This document shows, piece after piece, positions 22,548-31,017 of a stretch of DNA of 48,958 bases. The stretch spans positions 1 to 48,958 of the forward strand of contig CAJTUR010000006.1 of assembly GCA_910579535.1 (NCBI GenBank). Direction: 5' to 3'. The DNA comes from an uncultured Bacilli bacterium (GTDB lineage Bacteria > Bacillota_I > Bacilli_A > RF39 > UBA660). The translations under genes and the position numbers were made by a program. Below the pieces are notes generated by a model. The model made no database searches. It saw only the letters and a list, made by a program, of their open reading frames with translations, and had not been told where the DNA came from. Each line of letters opens with the position of its first letter. Positions within the stretch are counted from its first letter, which is position 1.

Positions 22548-24857
22548 ATGTTAGAATTAAATAAAATTAAAAAGAGTTATGTTACAGGTGATTTTAAACA
22601 AGAAGCTTTAAAAGGGATTGATTTAAAGTTTCGTAAGAATGAGTTTGTGGCGATTCTAGGGCCAAGTGGAAGTGGAAAAACAACACTTTTAAATATTATT
22701 GGTGGGCTTGATCGCTATGATAGTGGCGATTTAATTATTAACGATTGTTCAACTAAAAAATTTAAAGATCAAAATTGGGATGCGTATCGTAATAATTGTA
22801 TTGGTTTTATTTTTCAAAGTTATAATTTAATTAGTCATATTAGTATACTTTCTAATGTAGAAATGTGTATGACTTTAAGTGGGGTCAATGCAAAAAAAAG
22901 AAGAAAAAAAGCGATTGAGGTTTTAAAGAAAGTAGGCTTAAAAGATCACATCCATAAGAAACCAAATCAGTTATCAGGTGGGCAAATGCAAAGAGTTGCT
23001 ATTGCGAGAGCTTTAGCCAATGACCCAGAACTTATTTTGGCTGACGAACCAACAGGAGCACTTGATACAAAAACCAGTGTTCAAATTATGGAACTTATTA
23101 AGGAAATTGCGAAAGATAAATTAGTGATTATGGTTACGCATAATCCCGAACTTGCTAATTCTTATGCCACTCGTATTATTGAAATGAAAGACGGCGAGCT
23201 CATTAGTGACTCTAATCCGATTCAAAAGGATGAAGAAATAAAAGATAAAACCAAGATTAAAAAAACATCGATGTCTTTTTTATCAGCATTAAAACTTAGT
23301 TTAAATAATATTAAAACAAAAAAAGGAAGAACTTTACTTACTGCTTTTGCAAGTAGTATTGGAATTATAGGCATTGCAACGATTTTAAGCTTATCGAATG
23401 GTTTTGATAAACAAATCGATATTTTTGAAAGAAATACATTATCTTCTTTACCTATCATTATTAGTGAACAAAGTATGAATTTGGATGAAGAACAAATGGA
23501 AGAAATGCAAAATAGTGTTAAAACCACAGACGAGGATTATCCAAAATTTAATTATATTATTCCTGAAAAGAGTATGGAAGAACAAATTACGCATAAAAAT
23601 AATCTTACCGATGATTTTATTAAGTATTTAGAAGGATTAGATAGTTCTATAGTAAGTGGCATTTCTTATATGCGTTATACGAATTTGAACTTAATGAATA
23701 AAATTGATGGTAAAGTAAAAATGTTAAATTTAGGAAATAGGATGGGAACCGTTCCTAAAACATTAAGTAAAGATCAAAAAAGTGTTATAGAGGAAAAATA
23801 TGATATTTTGGCTGGTCATGATGCTAAAGAAAAAAATGAACTTTTATTAATCGTGGATAGTAAAAATCATGTTACTGAAAGCATTATAGAAGCTTTAGGT
23901 TTAGATAAAGAAAAAGAAACTATAGATTTTGATTCAATTTTGAATAAAGAAATTAAACTTGTTTTTAATGATGATTATTATTCGAAAGTAGGTAATTATT
24001 TTACTATTAATCAAGATTTAGAAAAAGCTTATGAAAGTAAAGAAACTTTAACTTTAAAAGTTGTAGGAATTATTAGATTAAAAGAAGATTTTCCTTCTTT
24101 CGTTCAAAGTTCAGCTCTTACTTGTACAGAAGCTTTACTTGATTATGCAATAGAAAAGAATAAACAGTCAAAAATTGTAGGTTTTCAAAAAAATCATGAT
24201 TACAATGTTTTAAATGGCGAAGTTTTTGATGTGACAAGTGAAGAAGGCAAAGAAACCAAGAAACAAATGTTAGCTTATTTAGGAGATGAAGCTGTTCCTT
24301 ATATGATTCAAGTTTTCCCTAAAGATTTTAATTCTAAAGAAGAGTTACTTAAAAAGTTGGACCAATATAATGAAGGAAAAACCGTAGAAGATCAAATTGT
24401 CTATACAGATCAAGCGGATATGATCTCATCTTTGTCTGGAAGTATTATGGATGCGATTACTATTGTTTTAGTTGCTTTTAGTGCCATTAGTTTAGTTGTC
24501 TCTTCAATTATGATTGGAATTATTATGTATATTTCCGTTTTAGAAAGAACAAAAGAAATTGGAATTTTAAGAAGCTTAGGAGCAAGAAAAAAAGATATTT
24601 CAAGAGTGTTTAATGCTGAAACGTTTATTATTGGTATGTCTTCAGGTTTACTTGGAATTATTATTACAGAGCTTTTATTAATACCTGTTAATCAATTACT
24701 TTATAATTTAACTGATTTAAAGAATGTAGCTGTTTTAAATCCAATTCATGCACTTATTTTAATTGTAGTTAGTTTAATTTTAACTTTAATTGGTGGAGCT
24801 ATACCAGCTCGTATTGCTAGTAAAAAAGATCCCGTTATTGCACTTCGTACTGAATAG
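22548..24857 (+). CDS. MacB-like ABC transporter, ATPase fused to FtsX-type permease
   Basis: The 769-aa protein begins with an ABC ATPase of about 225 residues: Walker A GPSGSGKT at 38-45, Q-loop FIFQSYN, signature LSGGQ at 142-146 and Walker B LILADEP at 162-168. A first membrane helix lies near 265-285 (LLTAFASSIGIIGIATIL), then a large extracytoplasmic domain of about 340 residues, and three more helices in an FtsX domain near 640-760, ending with GGAIPARIASKKDPVIALRTE. The layout is that of MacB-type mechanotransmission ABC proteins, which act on peptides, lipids or envelope complexes. A terminator follows, then a separate PadR-HAAS unit. Residues 513-526 are encoded by a 38-bp stretch repeated exactly at 30856. 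Confidence 0.93.
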   Translation: MLELNKIKKSYVTGDFKQEALKGIDLKFRKNEFVAILGPSGSGKTTLLNIIGGLDRYDSGDLIINDCSTKKFKDQNWDAYRNNCIGFIFQSYNLISHISILSNVEMCMTLSGVNAKKRRKKAIEVLKKVGLKDHIHKKPNQLSGGQMQRVAIARALANDPELILADEPTGALDTKTSVQIMELIKEIAKDKLVIMVTHNPELANSYATRIIEMKDGELISDSNPIQKDEEIKDKTKIKKTSMSFLSALKLSLNNIKTKKGRTLLTAFASSIGIIGIATILSLSNGFDKQIDIFERNTLSSLPIIISEQSMNLDEEQMEEMQNSVKTTDEDYPKFNYIIPEKSMEEQITHKNNLTDDFIKYLEGLDSSIVSGISYMRYTNLNLMNKIDGKVKMLNLGNRMGTVPKTLSKDQKSVIEEKYDILAGHDAKEKNELLLIVDSKNHVTESIIEALGLDKEKETIDFDSILNKEIKLVFNDDYYSKVGNYFTINQDLEKAYESKETLTLKVVGIIRLKEDFPSFVQSSALTCTEALLDYAIEKNKQSKIVGFQKNHDYNVLNGEVFDVTSEEGKETKKQMLAYLGDEAVPYMIQVFPKDFNSKEELLKKLDQYNEGKTVEDQIVYTDQADMISSLSGSIMDAITIVLVAFSAISLVVSSIMIGIIMYISVLERTKEIGILRSLGARKKDISRVFNAETFIIGMSSGLLGIIITELLLIPVNQLLYNLTDLKNVAVLNPIHALILIVVSLILTLIGGAIPARIASKKDPVIALRTE
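24086..24123 (+). repeat. 38-bp direct repeat, copy A (inside the ABC gene)
   Basis: All 38 bases are identical to 30856-30893, including the central TTCGTTCAAAGTTC. The flanks differ at once on both sides. Copy B lies just upstream of a broken tyrosine integrase, so this copy is a candidate attB-like core. Confidence 0.9.
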
Positions 24858-24882
24858 AGAAGAAATTTTTTCTTCTTTTTTT
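24858..24882 (+). terminator. Terminator of the ABC transporter gene
   Basis: AGAAGAAA-TTT-TTTCTTCT is a perfect 8-bp stem followed by a T run, starting at the stop codon. Confidence 0.8.
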
Positions 24883-24986
24883 GTGTTATTGGATAATAAA
24901 TTTAATGTCAATTTTAAAATATTTTTGTATATAATTTATTATCAATCCAGAATGAAACTTGTACCCAAAAATATTTGTTTTTATTT

Positions 24987-25020
24987 AGTACTTGACAATG
25001 CCAAGTACTTGATGTACTAT
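24987..25020 (+). promoter_or_regulatory. PadR promoter with overlapping operator
   Basis: Perfect TTGACA (24992-24997) and TACTAT (25015-25020) are 17 nt apart. The promoter lies inside inverted repeats AGTACTT (24987-24993) / AAGTACT (25003-25009), with a further GTACT at 25014-25018. PadR regulators commonly repress their own operon, so this is a likely binding site. Confidence 0.7.
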
Positions 25021-25034
25021 TATTTTGCGAGGTG

Positions 25035-25364
25035 ATGGCTATTAATACTCAATTTAAAAAGGGGGTATTGGAATTAGTCGTTTTGTTGATTGTTGAAAAA
25101 AAAGATAAATATGGGTATGAACTTGTTGAAGCAGTAAGTGAAGTTGTAGATGTGAATGAAGGAACGATTTATCCGATTTTGAAAAGATTGACAAACGAAG
25201 GTTATTTTGAAACGTATTTAGAAGAATCGAAAGAAGGACCAATACGGAAGTATTATCATATTACCGCCTTAGGAAAAAAAAGATGTAAAGAGCAAAAGAA
25301 AGAGTGGGAAAAGTTTGCAATGAGTGTAAATAATTTTATAAAAGGAAGTGTAAATAATGAGTAA
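25035..25364 (+). CDS. PadR-family transcriptional regulator
   Basis: The 109-aa protein (from ATG 25035) is a typical short PadR: KGVLELVVLLIVEKKDKYGYELVEAVSEV, then EGTIYPILKRLTNEGYFETYLEE and GPIRKYYHITALGKKR. It is a winged-helix repressor with a C-terminal dimer helix. GCGAGG lies very close to the ATG. The gene overlaps the HAAS gene by 8 bp, the usual pairing, and probably controls this two-gene unit through the palindromic site overlapping its promoter. Confidence 0.95.
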   Translation: MAINTQFKKGVLELVVLLIVEKKDKYGYELVEAVSEVVDVNEGTIYPILKRLTNEGYFETYLEESKEGPIRKYYHITALGKKRCKEQKKEWEKFAMSVNNFIKGSVNNE

Positions 25365-26838
25365 AGAAAAATTTTTAGAACGTTTACGTAAGAAGTTGTC
25401 AATTTTAGAAAGTAGTGAAATCGATGACATTATCAATGAGTATGATGGTTATATTGAAGAAAAAATAAAAAAGGGTTTTACGGAAGAAGAAGCTGTCAAG
25501 TCAATGGGAGAAGTTGACGAACTAGCTAAGGAACTGTTAAGTGCTTATAAAATAAAAACGGATGGAGAAAGTCATGGAAGTATAAATAATTTAATAGATA
25601 GTTTTATCCATATTTTTGATCAAATCGTCTCTATGTTTGCTGATAAAAGTTTTAATGAAATCATCAAATTTATATTAGAAATTGTTTGTATTTTTATTAT
25701 TATTGCTATTTGTCGCATACCTTTTGAAATTATTGGAAGTATAGGAAGAGGCTTTTTAAGTGTATTTAGTAATCCAATCTATCATGTTTTTGCTAGTATT
25801 TGGAGCTTTATTTTAAATGTTGTGTATCTTATTTTTGCTGTTTTATTGTTTGTAAAAATATTTGAAAGCCGATATTTAGGTGAGACAACAAATTTTGTTA
25901 TACAAAATAAAAAGGATAAAAAAGAAGAGTCAGTTGAAGAAATGAAAGAAGAGAAAAAAATTGTTTCTAAAAAGGGAACACTAAAAGAAAAAAAACAAGA
26001 AGTTAAAAGTTTTGGAATCGTGGATTCTTTAGTTAAAGTTTGCCTTTTGTTTTTAAAATTTATTTTATTGTTTGTCTTGTTAGGTGTTGCTTGCTATATC
26101 GTTGGAATGTCTGTTGCTGTAGGATTATCGATTTATTTACTTATTCGTGGGGTCTTCTATTTTGGAATTTATCTAATATTATTTGCTTTATTTACTTTAG
26201 GTATCTTAGCGTTTTTATTCCTATTTAATTTTATTTTTGATCGAAAAAATCGAGTAGGTGTGTTATTAATTTTATCTTTAATTAGTTTTATTGCTTTGGG
26301 TATAGGAGCTGGAGTATGTACGCTTGAAGTGGCTAATACAACAATTATCTATAGTGAAGATAAAGAGAACATTAAAACAGAAGAGTACCGTTTTAAAATG
26401 AATGATCAATTGGTATTAAGCTCTTATATTTATGATACACAAGACATTATAATTGATGATTCTTTAGATGATGAGATTAAAGTCGTTTATAGTTATAATG
26501 ATCGTTATTTAACTATTCAAACGAATCCAAGTATCGATAAAAATGATAGTTTTGATGTTTTACGAATGAGATATTATATTAAAGGTGTTCGTTATTCCAA
26601 GGAATTTTTTGATGAAATTATTGAGAATTTAAAAAATAAAATGTTTGTAGCTCGTTCTTTTGATCAAGTGGACATTAAATTGTACATGAGTAGTAAAACG
26701 AAAGAGCAATTGCTTGAAAATGAAAAAAAATATGAAGATTATTTTAATGATTATGAATGTAATGAAGATTATTTCTATTTTGGTCATAATCGTCATTATA
26801 GAGAGTATTGTCGAGGTAATCATTGCTATTATGAATAA
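25357..26838 (+). CDS. HAAS (DUF1700) domain membrane protein
   Basis: The 493-aa protein begins with a HAAS domain (about 1-68: KFLERLRKKLSILESSEIDDIINEYDGYIEEKIKKG, EEAVKSMGEVDELAKELL). Two hydrophobic regions follow at about 100-165, a charged Lys/Glu-rich cytoplasmic linker at about 183-222, then several helices at about 228-325 and a soluble C-terminal region of about 160 residues. HAAS domains couple to PadR partners and signal envelope or antimicrobial stress. The C-terminal end is rich in Tyr, His and Cys; a DUF4097-like role is possible but I cannot see a clear match. Confidence 0.88.
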   Translation: MSKEKFLERLRKKLSILESSEIDDIINEYDGYIEEKIKKGFTEEEAVKSMGEVDELAKELLSAYKIKTDGESHGSINNLIDSFIHIFDQIVSMFADKSFNEIIKFILEIVCIFIIIAICRIPFEIIGSIGRGFLSVFSNPIYHVFASIWSFILNVVYLIFAVLLFVKIFESRYLGETTNFVIQNKKDKKEESVEEMKEEKKIVSKKGTLKEKKQEVKSFGIVDSLVKVCLLFLKFILLFVLLGVACYIVGMSVAVGLSIYLLIRGVFYFGIYLILFALFTLGILAFLFLFNFIFDRKNRVGVLLILSLISFIALGIGAGVCTLEVANTTIIYSEDKENIKTEEYRFKMNDQLVLSSYIYDTQDIIIDDSLDDEIKVVYSYNDRYLTIQTNPSIDKNDSFDVLRMRYYIKGVRYSKEFFDEIIENLKNKMFVARSFDQVDIKLYMSSKTKEQLLENEKKYEDYFNDYECNEDYFYFGHNRHYREYCRGNHCYYE

Positions 26839-27055
26839 AAGATGACTTTTTTTGCTATTAGGTTGGCGATTGGAGCGTTTAACTTTCGCTTTAATGTGAA
26901 GTTTTCTTCATCAATTATTTTTAAATTGACTATAAATGAATGCTTTGAATTCGCTAGTTGTATATTTCATAATTTCTTTTATATTCTTTGAATCTTTCGT
27001 TTTTTTGTATTGTGGCAATAAATTATGTCAATTACAAGAAATTTATTAGAAGTTT

Positions 27056-27085
27056 TTGCGTATCTGAATTTCTTTGTGTTACAAT
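27056..27085 (+). promoter_or_regulatory. Probable promoter of the AAA+ gene
   Basis: TTGCGT (27056-27061) and TACAAT (27080-27085) are spaced by 18 nt, with a TG extension before the -10. Confidence 0.5.
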
Positions 27086-27102
27086 AAGAGTAGGAGGGTT
27101 GT

Positions 27103-28035
27103 ATGAACGAAGAAAAAGTAAGTATGTTAAAACGATATGGCGAGAATTTTACAGAAAAAGAGTTTATCACGGATCCCGCCATTGCTCGTGATGATGAAAT
27201 TAAGCAATGCATTTTAACTCTATTAACACCTGAAAAAAGTGCTTTATTAGTTGGTAAGCCAGGGATAGGTAAAACCGCCATTGTTGAAGGTTTAGCTTAT
27301 CGCATTCAAAAAGGATTGGTTCCAGATGCTTTAAAGGATTGGGAACTTATTAAAATTAATATTACCAGTTTATTAGGTTCTAGCGTTAGTGAAGGAAATA
27401 TTGAAAATCGGATTGATTTGTTGGTAAAAGAATTAGAAACAAGAGATAAAACGATTTTATTTATTGATGAAACCCATGTTTTGGTCAATAAAAATACCGC
27501 CAATAATGGGGGAATTGATTTTGCTAATATGTTAAAATCAGGTCTTGATCGTGGAGCTATTAAAATGATTGGCGCTACAACTACAGAAGAGTATGAACAA
27601 TATATTTTAAGAGATCGTGCTTTTCTTAGAAGATTTCAAAAAGTAGATGTTTTAGAAGCGGATCAACCCACTACAGTTAAAATTTTAATGGGGACTTATC
27701 CAAAGTTAGAACATCAAATTGGGGTAAGACTTAATTATACAGATTTTATTAAAGAAAAAATAATGAGTTTTATTGTATCGATGACAGATGAGTATAAAAG
27801 AGTTTATGAAGTTGCAGCAAGATATCCTGATATTTGTTTAACCATACTTGCTAATGCTTTTAGTTATGCCTTATTTGATAACGAAAGAGAACTAAGGATT
27901 AAACATGTTTATAAAGCGATTTGTAATGCAAAAAATATATATGAAGATGCCAAGGTTAAAGAAATTGAAAGATTTAAAGTCGTTTTTGCTGATTTAATTA
28001 GAGAAGAAAAGGTTGATTTAGAGGATCGAGGGTAG
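27103..28035 (+). CDS. Single-ring AAA+ ATPase resembling ClpB/ClpC D1
   Basis: The protein has 310 aa, whereas ClpB and ClpC have about 810-860. It matches only the first AAA+ module: Walker A GKPGIGKT at 51-58, KINITSLLGSS, Walker B with D122-E123 in FIDETH, sensor 1 GATTTEEYEQYI and the Arg-finger region RDRAFLRRFQKV, then the small helical lid. The N-domain, the middle coiled coil and the D2 ring are all absent and no ClpP-binding loop is seen. AGGAGG precedes the ATG and the ORF is intact, so it is a real short protein. It may act as a small unfoldase or adaptor. The next gene follows after 5 bp. Confidence 0.88.
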   Translation: MNEEKVSMLKRYGENFTEKEFITDPAIARDDEIKQCILTLLTPEKSALLVGKPGIGKTAIVEGLAYRIQKGLVPDALKDWELIKINITSLLGSSVSEGNIENRIDLLVKELETRDKTILFIDETHVLVNKNTANNGGIDFANMLKSGLDRGAIKMIGATTTEEYEQYILRDRAFLRRFQKVDVLEADQPTTVKILMGTYPKLEHQIGVRLNYTDFIKEKIMSFIVSMTDEYKRVYEVAARYPDICLTILANAFSYALFDNERELRIKHVYKAICNAKNIYEDAKVKEIERFKVVFADLIREEKVDLEDRG

Positions 28036-28040
28036 TTTTT

Positions 28041-28355
28041 ATGAAGATTATTACTATTTGTGGAAGTTTGAAATTTAAAGAGGAAATGATGGAAATAGCA
28101 GAAAAAATGGAATTACAGGGAAATTGTGTTCTTTCGCCGATTTACCCCATCAATCCTGATAAAGATGCTTATACGTATGAAGAGGCAGAGATGCTAGATA
28201 AAATGCATAAAGAAAAAATTAAGTTATCTGATACCATATTGGTTGTTAATGTGGGATCTTATATAGGAGAAAGTACTAAAAGTGAGATTGAATTTGCAGA
28301 AAGTTTAAATAAAGAGATTATTTATTATACTGAGCTACAAAAAAATAATAGATAG
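28041..28355 (+). CDS. DUF4406 / nucleoside 2-deoxyribosyltransferase-like protein
   Basis: The 104-aa protein has a Rossmann-like outline: ITICGSLKFKEEMMEIAEKMELQGNCVLSP at the start, MLDKMHKEKIKLSDTILVVNVGSYIGEST in the middle and EIEFAESLNKEIIYY at the end. This matches small nucleoside 2-deoxyribosyltransferase-like / DUF4406 proteins, which bind nucleosides or nucleotides. The SD-I-V-V-N-V and GES-T-x-x-E-I-E-F elements are typical of the active site. It lies 5 bp after the AAA+ gene with GAGGG as ribosome site, so a functional link between the two is likely but unknown. Confidence 0.75.
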   Translation: MKIITICGSLKFKEEMMEIAEKMELQGNCVLSPIYPINPDKDAYTYEEAEMLDKMHKEKIKLSDTILVVNVGSYIGESTKSEIEFAESLNKEIIYYTELQKNNR

Positions 28356-28375
28356 AATAAAGAGAGGAAAAAAAG

Positions 28376-29461
28376 ATGAAAAGAAAAATTAAAGTGGCAC
28401 AAATTGGTTGTGGAAAAATGAGTAAATATACGATGCGTTATGTTTTAGAAAAAGGTGGAGAAGTTGTTCTTGCTTTTGATTGTAATAAAGATATTATTGG
28501 TAAAGATATTGGCTCTATTATTGAAAGTAATCCAAAAGGTATTATTGTTGAAGATATTCATTGTTTAGAAGAACGCTTAAAAATGATTAAACCTGATATT
28601 GCTATTATTACAACCATGAGTTTACTTGGAGATTTAGAAAATATATTAAGAATTTGTTGCAATACTCATGTTAATGCGATTACAACTTGTGAAGAAGCTT
28701 TTTTCGCAAGTAATTCGAATCCTAAATTATTTCAAGAATTGGATAGTTTAGCTAAGGCAGGAGGAATTACAATTACTGGATGTGGTTACCAAGATATTTT
28801 TTGGGGGAATTTAGTAAGTAATCTTGCTTCATCAACACATACAATTACGAAGATTAAAGGAAGTAGTTCTTATAATGTTGAAGATTATGGCATTGCTCTT
28901 GCAAAAGCTCATGGTGCTGGATTTTCTTTAGAAGAGTTTGAAAGAGAGATTGCTAGTCATGATGATATAAGTAAAGAAGAAAGGGAGCGCTTAATTAATG
29001 AGCGTGAATTTTTACCTAGTTATATGTGGAATGTTGTAGGCTGGTTAAGTGATAAATTGAATTTAAGAATTAAAAATATTAATCAAAAATGTATTCCTAT
29101 GACTCATAATGAAGATATTTATTCGAGTACTTTAGATATGACAATTAAAGCGGGAGATGCAACCGGAATGAGTGCTGTTGTAACGGCTACAACTGTAGAA
29201 GGCATTATTATAGAAGCTGAATGTATTGGAAAAGTTTATAATAAAAACGAATTTGATGCTAATGTCTGGACAATAGAAGGAGAACCAGAAACAACTATGG
29301 TCATTAATAAACCAAGGACCGTAGAATTGACTTGTGCAGATATTGTTAATCGTATTCCAGATGTTTTAAATGCTAAAAGTGGTTTTATTTCAACAAGTGA
29401 AATGCCAGAGCTTCGCTATCGCGCTAAAGATTTAAATGATTATGTTTTAAAAGATTTATAA
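28376..29461 (+). CDS. 2,4-diaminopentanoate dehydrogenase-like oxidoreductase (DapB-like)
   Basis: The 361-aa protein starts with a Rossmann fold (KVAQIGCGKMSKYTMRYVLEKGGEVVLAFD) followed by IKPDIAIITTMS and HVNAITTCEEAFF, and has a C-terminal catalytic domain like those of 2,4-diaminopentanoate dehydrogenase / dihydrodipicolinate-reductase-like proteins (GCGYQDIFWGNLV, AVVTATTVEGII, ADIVNRIPDVL). In clostridia that enzyme ends the ornithine-degradation pathway, but no ornithine genes are nearby. The substrate is therefore open. AGAGGAAAAAAAG precedes the ATG; it lies 20 bp after the DUF4406 gene, probably in one unit. Confidence 0.8.
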   Translation: MKRKIKVAQIGCGKMSKYTMRYVLEKGGEVVLAFDCNKDIIGKDIGSIIESNPKGIIVEDIHCLEERLKMIKPDIAIITTMSLLGDLENILRICCNTHVNAITTCEEAFFASNSNPKLFQELDSLAKAGGITITGCGYQDIFWGNLVSNLASSTHTITKIKGSSSYNVEDYGIALAKAHGAGFSLEEFEREIASHDDISKEERERLINEREFLPSYMWNVVGWLSDKLNLRIKNINQKCIPMTHNEDIYSSTLDMTIKAGDATGMSAVVTATTVEGIIIEAECIGKVYNKNEFDANVWTIEGEPETTMVINKPRTVELTCADIVNRIPDVLNAKSGFISTSEMPELRYRAKDLNDYVLKDL

Positions 29462-29464
29462 AAA

Positions 29465-29500
29465 ATAAGGGTTTCCAATTTGGAAATCCTTATTATCTTT
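29465..29500 (+). terminator. Shared terminator between convergent genes
   Basis: AATAAGGGTTTCC pairs with GGAAATCCTTATT around a short AATTT loop with one mismatch. It can serve the plus-strand operon and, read from the other side, the minus-strand gene. Confidence 0.65.
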
Positions 29501-29699
29501 TATTAATAACGTATCTAAAAATTATAATAGCAATAAATGCAGCTAGGCAAATTAAAAGACCTAATATAATTTCATCTGGAATGAATTTGTTTAAAAAGAA
29601 ATGAATATTAGATAGAATATCTGTAAATAAATCTTTTATATCTTTAAAAAAATCAATCAGTTCTTCATAAAAAGTTTTAAAAATATTTAATGTTAACAT
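29493..29699 (-). CDS. Small membrane protein
   Basis: ATG 29699 is preferred (68 aa, MLTLNIFKTFYEEL), with AAGGTG 6 nt upstream; a GTG three codons earlier would overlap it. An amphipathic first half rich in Phe, Asp and Lys is followed by a single membrane helix (about 45-63, ILGLLICLAAFIAIIIF) and a basic end (RYVINKR), which puts the C-terminus inside. No family is recognised. Confidence 0.65.
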   Translation of the reverse strand: MLTLNIFKTFYEELIDFFKDIKDLFTDILSNIHFFLNKFIPDEIILGLLICLAAFIAIIIFRYVINKR

Positions 29700-29770
29700 A
29701 AAAAACACCTTACCTAATTTTATTATAGATGAATTTTTTATTTGATAAAAGGCTTTAAAGCAAATTTAAC

Positions 29771-29799
29771 TTGCATTTTACGTTATCTTTTGTTATTCT
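29771..29799 (+). promoter_or_regulatory. Promoter of tRNA-His
   Basis: TTGCAT (29771-29776) and TATTCT (29794-29799) are 17 nt apart, placing the start just before the tRNA. Confidence 0.55.
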
Positions 29800-29811
29800 A
29801 ATATTATCTAT

Positions 29812-29888
29812 GGCGGAATTGGTGAAGTGGTTAACACGCCGGATTGTGGCTCCGGTATGCATGGGTTCGATCCCCATATTTCGCCCCA
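29812..29888 (+). tRNA. tRNA-His (anticodon GTG)
   Basis: A complete cloverleaf with the extra 5' G typical of tRNA-His: GGCGGAAT pairs with ATTTCGCC including the G-1:C73 pair. The anticodon loop is ATTGTGGC, the T loop GGTTCGATCC, and CCA is encoded. Confidence 0.97.
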
Positions 29889-29952
29889 TTAATTTTGATT
29901 AAGACATAGTGATATGTTTTAATATAGAGTTTTTTAAAATCTTGCTAGGGTC

Positions 29953-30844
29953 TTAAAAAAACTTTTTTATAAAAGGAATGCGTTTTCGTATTCTTTTTTC
30001 TTGGTGTAAATAAACGTCACAAGTCATCGAGACTTTACTGTGTCCCATAGAACGAGAAACGTAATCAATTGAAACTCCTTTATGTATCATACGAGTTGCA
30101 TAACTATGCCTAAATTCATGTTGGGTAATTTCATGAATATGTGCCTTTTCACACGCTTTTTTCTTATGTCTGTCTAGTGTTGATGTTGATAAAGGTTTTT
30201 CGCCACCAAATAGGAAATACTCATCTTTAAATGTTCCATATTGTTTTAAGTAAATCTTTTTTAATTTCCAAATTCTAAATCGCATTAAATAGCTTATTTC
30301 TAAGTCTCTTAAAGAGGATTGATTTTTTGGTGTATCTAGTTCTTTTTTTCCTCGTCTGTGAAGTGTATGGTTTATGAAAACTGTATTTTTTTTAAAATCA
30401 CAAAATCTTAGAGCCAGTGTTTCACTTGGTCTAGTACCATAAAAGAATATAAAATTAAAAAATTGCTTGTAGATATAATTATCTAAATTTTTTCTAAATT
30501 CAAATAAAGTATTGACTTCATGGTCTTTACGTTCAATTTTTTTTGTGAAATTTCCCGCGTTTAGTACAATATTTTCTGAAATATAATCATATAAGATGCA
30601 ATATTTTATAAAAGAGCTAAAAGTATATTATAAGTTGCTATTAAATTTATTAGCAAAGTTTTTGTCTATTATATTATTTTGCCAATCTATTTTCATCTTA
30701 CTTATATCTTGTACATCTTTAAAATATGGTAATATGTGATTTTTAAAATTTCTTATGTGAGGTTCATAACCTTGTTTTTTTATGTCTCTTAGAAGAATAG
30801 ACTAAATAGTCTTCAAAGGTATTAATAAAGGTTTTCGATTGCAT
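29953..30844 (-). pseudogene. Tyrosine-recombinase integrase, frameshifted and with a nonsense codon
   Basis: The minus strand starts at ATG 30844 with MQSKTFINTFEDYLVYSSKRHKK. An A7 run (30781-30775) shifts the frame; the next frame continues QGYEPHIRNFKNHILPYFKD, the typical N-terminal SAM-like domain. A TAA (30630-30628) interrupts it again, after which the same frame runs to the end: FFYGTRPSETLALRF (first catalytic Arg), HEFRHSYATRM (HxxR), MGHSKVSMT and DVYLH (catalytic Tyr). Corrected length is about 296 aa, a normal phage-type integrase. The catalytic domain is intact but the gene is broken at two sites. It lies 64 bp from tRNA-His and carries a 38-bp repeat 12 bp upstream of its start. 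Confidence 0.9.
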
Positions 30845-30855
30845 AATTAATTTAT

Positions 30856-30893
30856 AGATTTTCCTTCTTTCGTTCAAAGTTCAGCTCTTACTT
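30856..30893 (+). repeat. 38-bp direct repeat, copy B (next to integrase)
   Basis: Identical over 38 bp to 24086-24123 in the ABC transporter gene, same orientation. Its place, 12 bp before the integrase start codon, is where a phage-type attP core can lie. The bases after it do not continue the ABC gene. Confidence 0.9.
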
Positions 30894-30928
30894 TAATAAT
30901 TTTTTACCTCTCTCTATGTTTGTTATAC

Positions 30929-30934
30929 TATAAT
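30929..30934 (+). promoter_or_regulatory. -10 box before the orphan gene
   Basis: A perfect TATAAT within TACTATAATT. No well-spaced -35 is visible. Confidence 0.4.
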
Positions 30935-31017
30935 TTTGATGATAGTATCTTTTTATTTTTTTGTATAGACTTATTATTTTTTATTTGATACTATTTATTA
31001 AAAAGGAGAGAACTTAC

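Noticed and set aside
24124..30855. Whole segment between the two 38-bp repeats as one integrated element
   Set aside because: The ABC gene is intact across copy A, and sequence after copy B does not continue the ABC gene, so simple attL/attR flanking does not fit. The segment also holds ordinary genes and tRNA-His.
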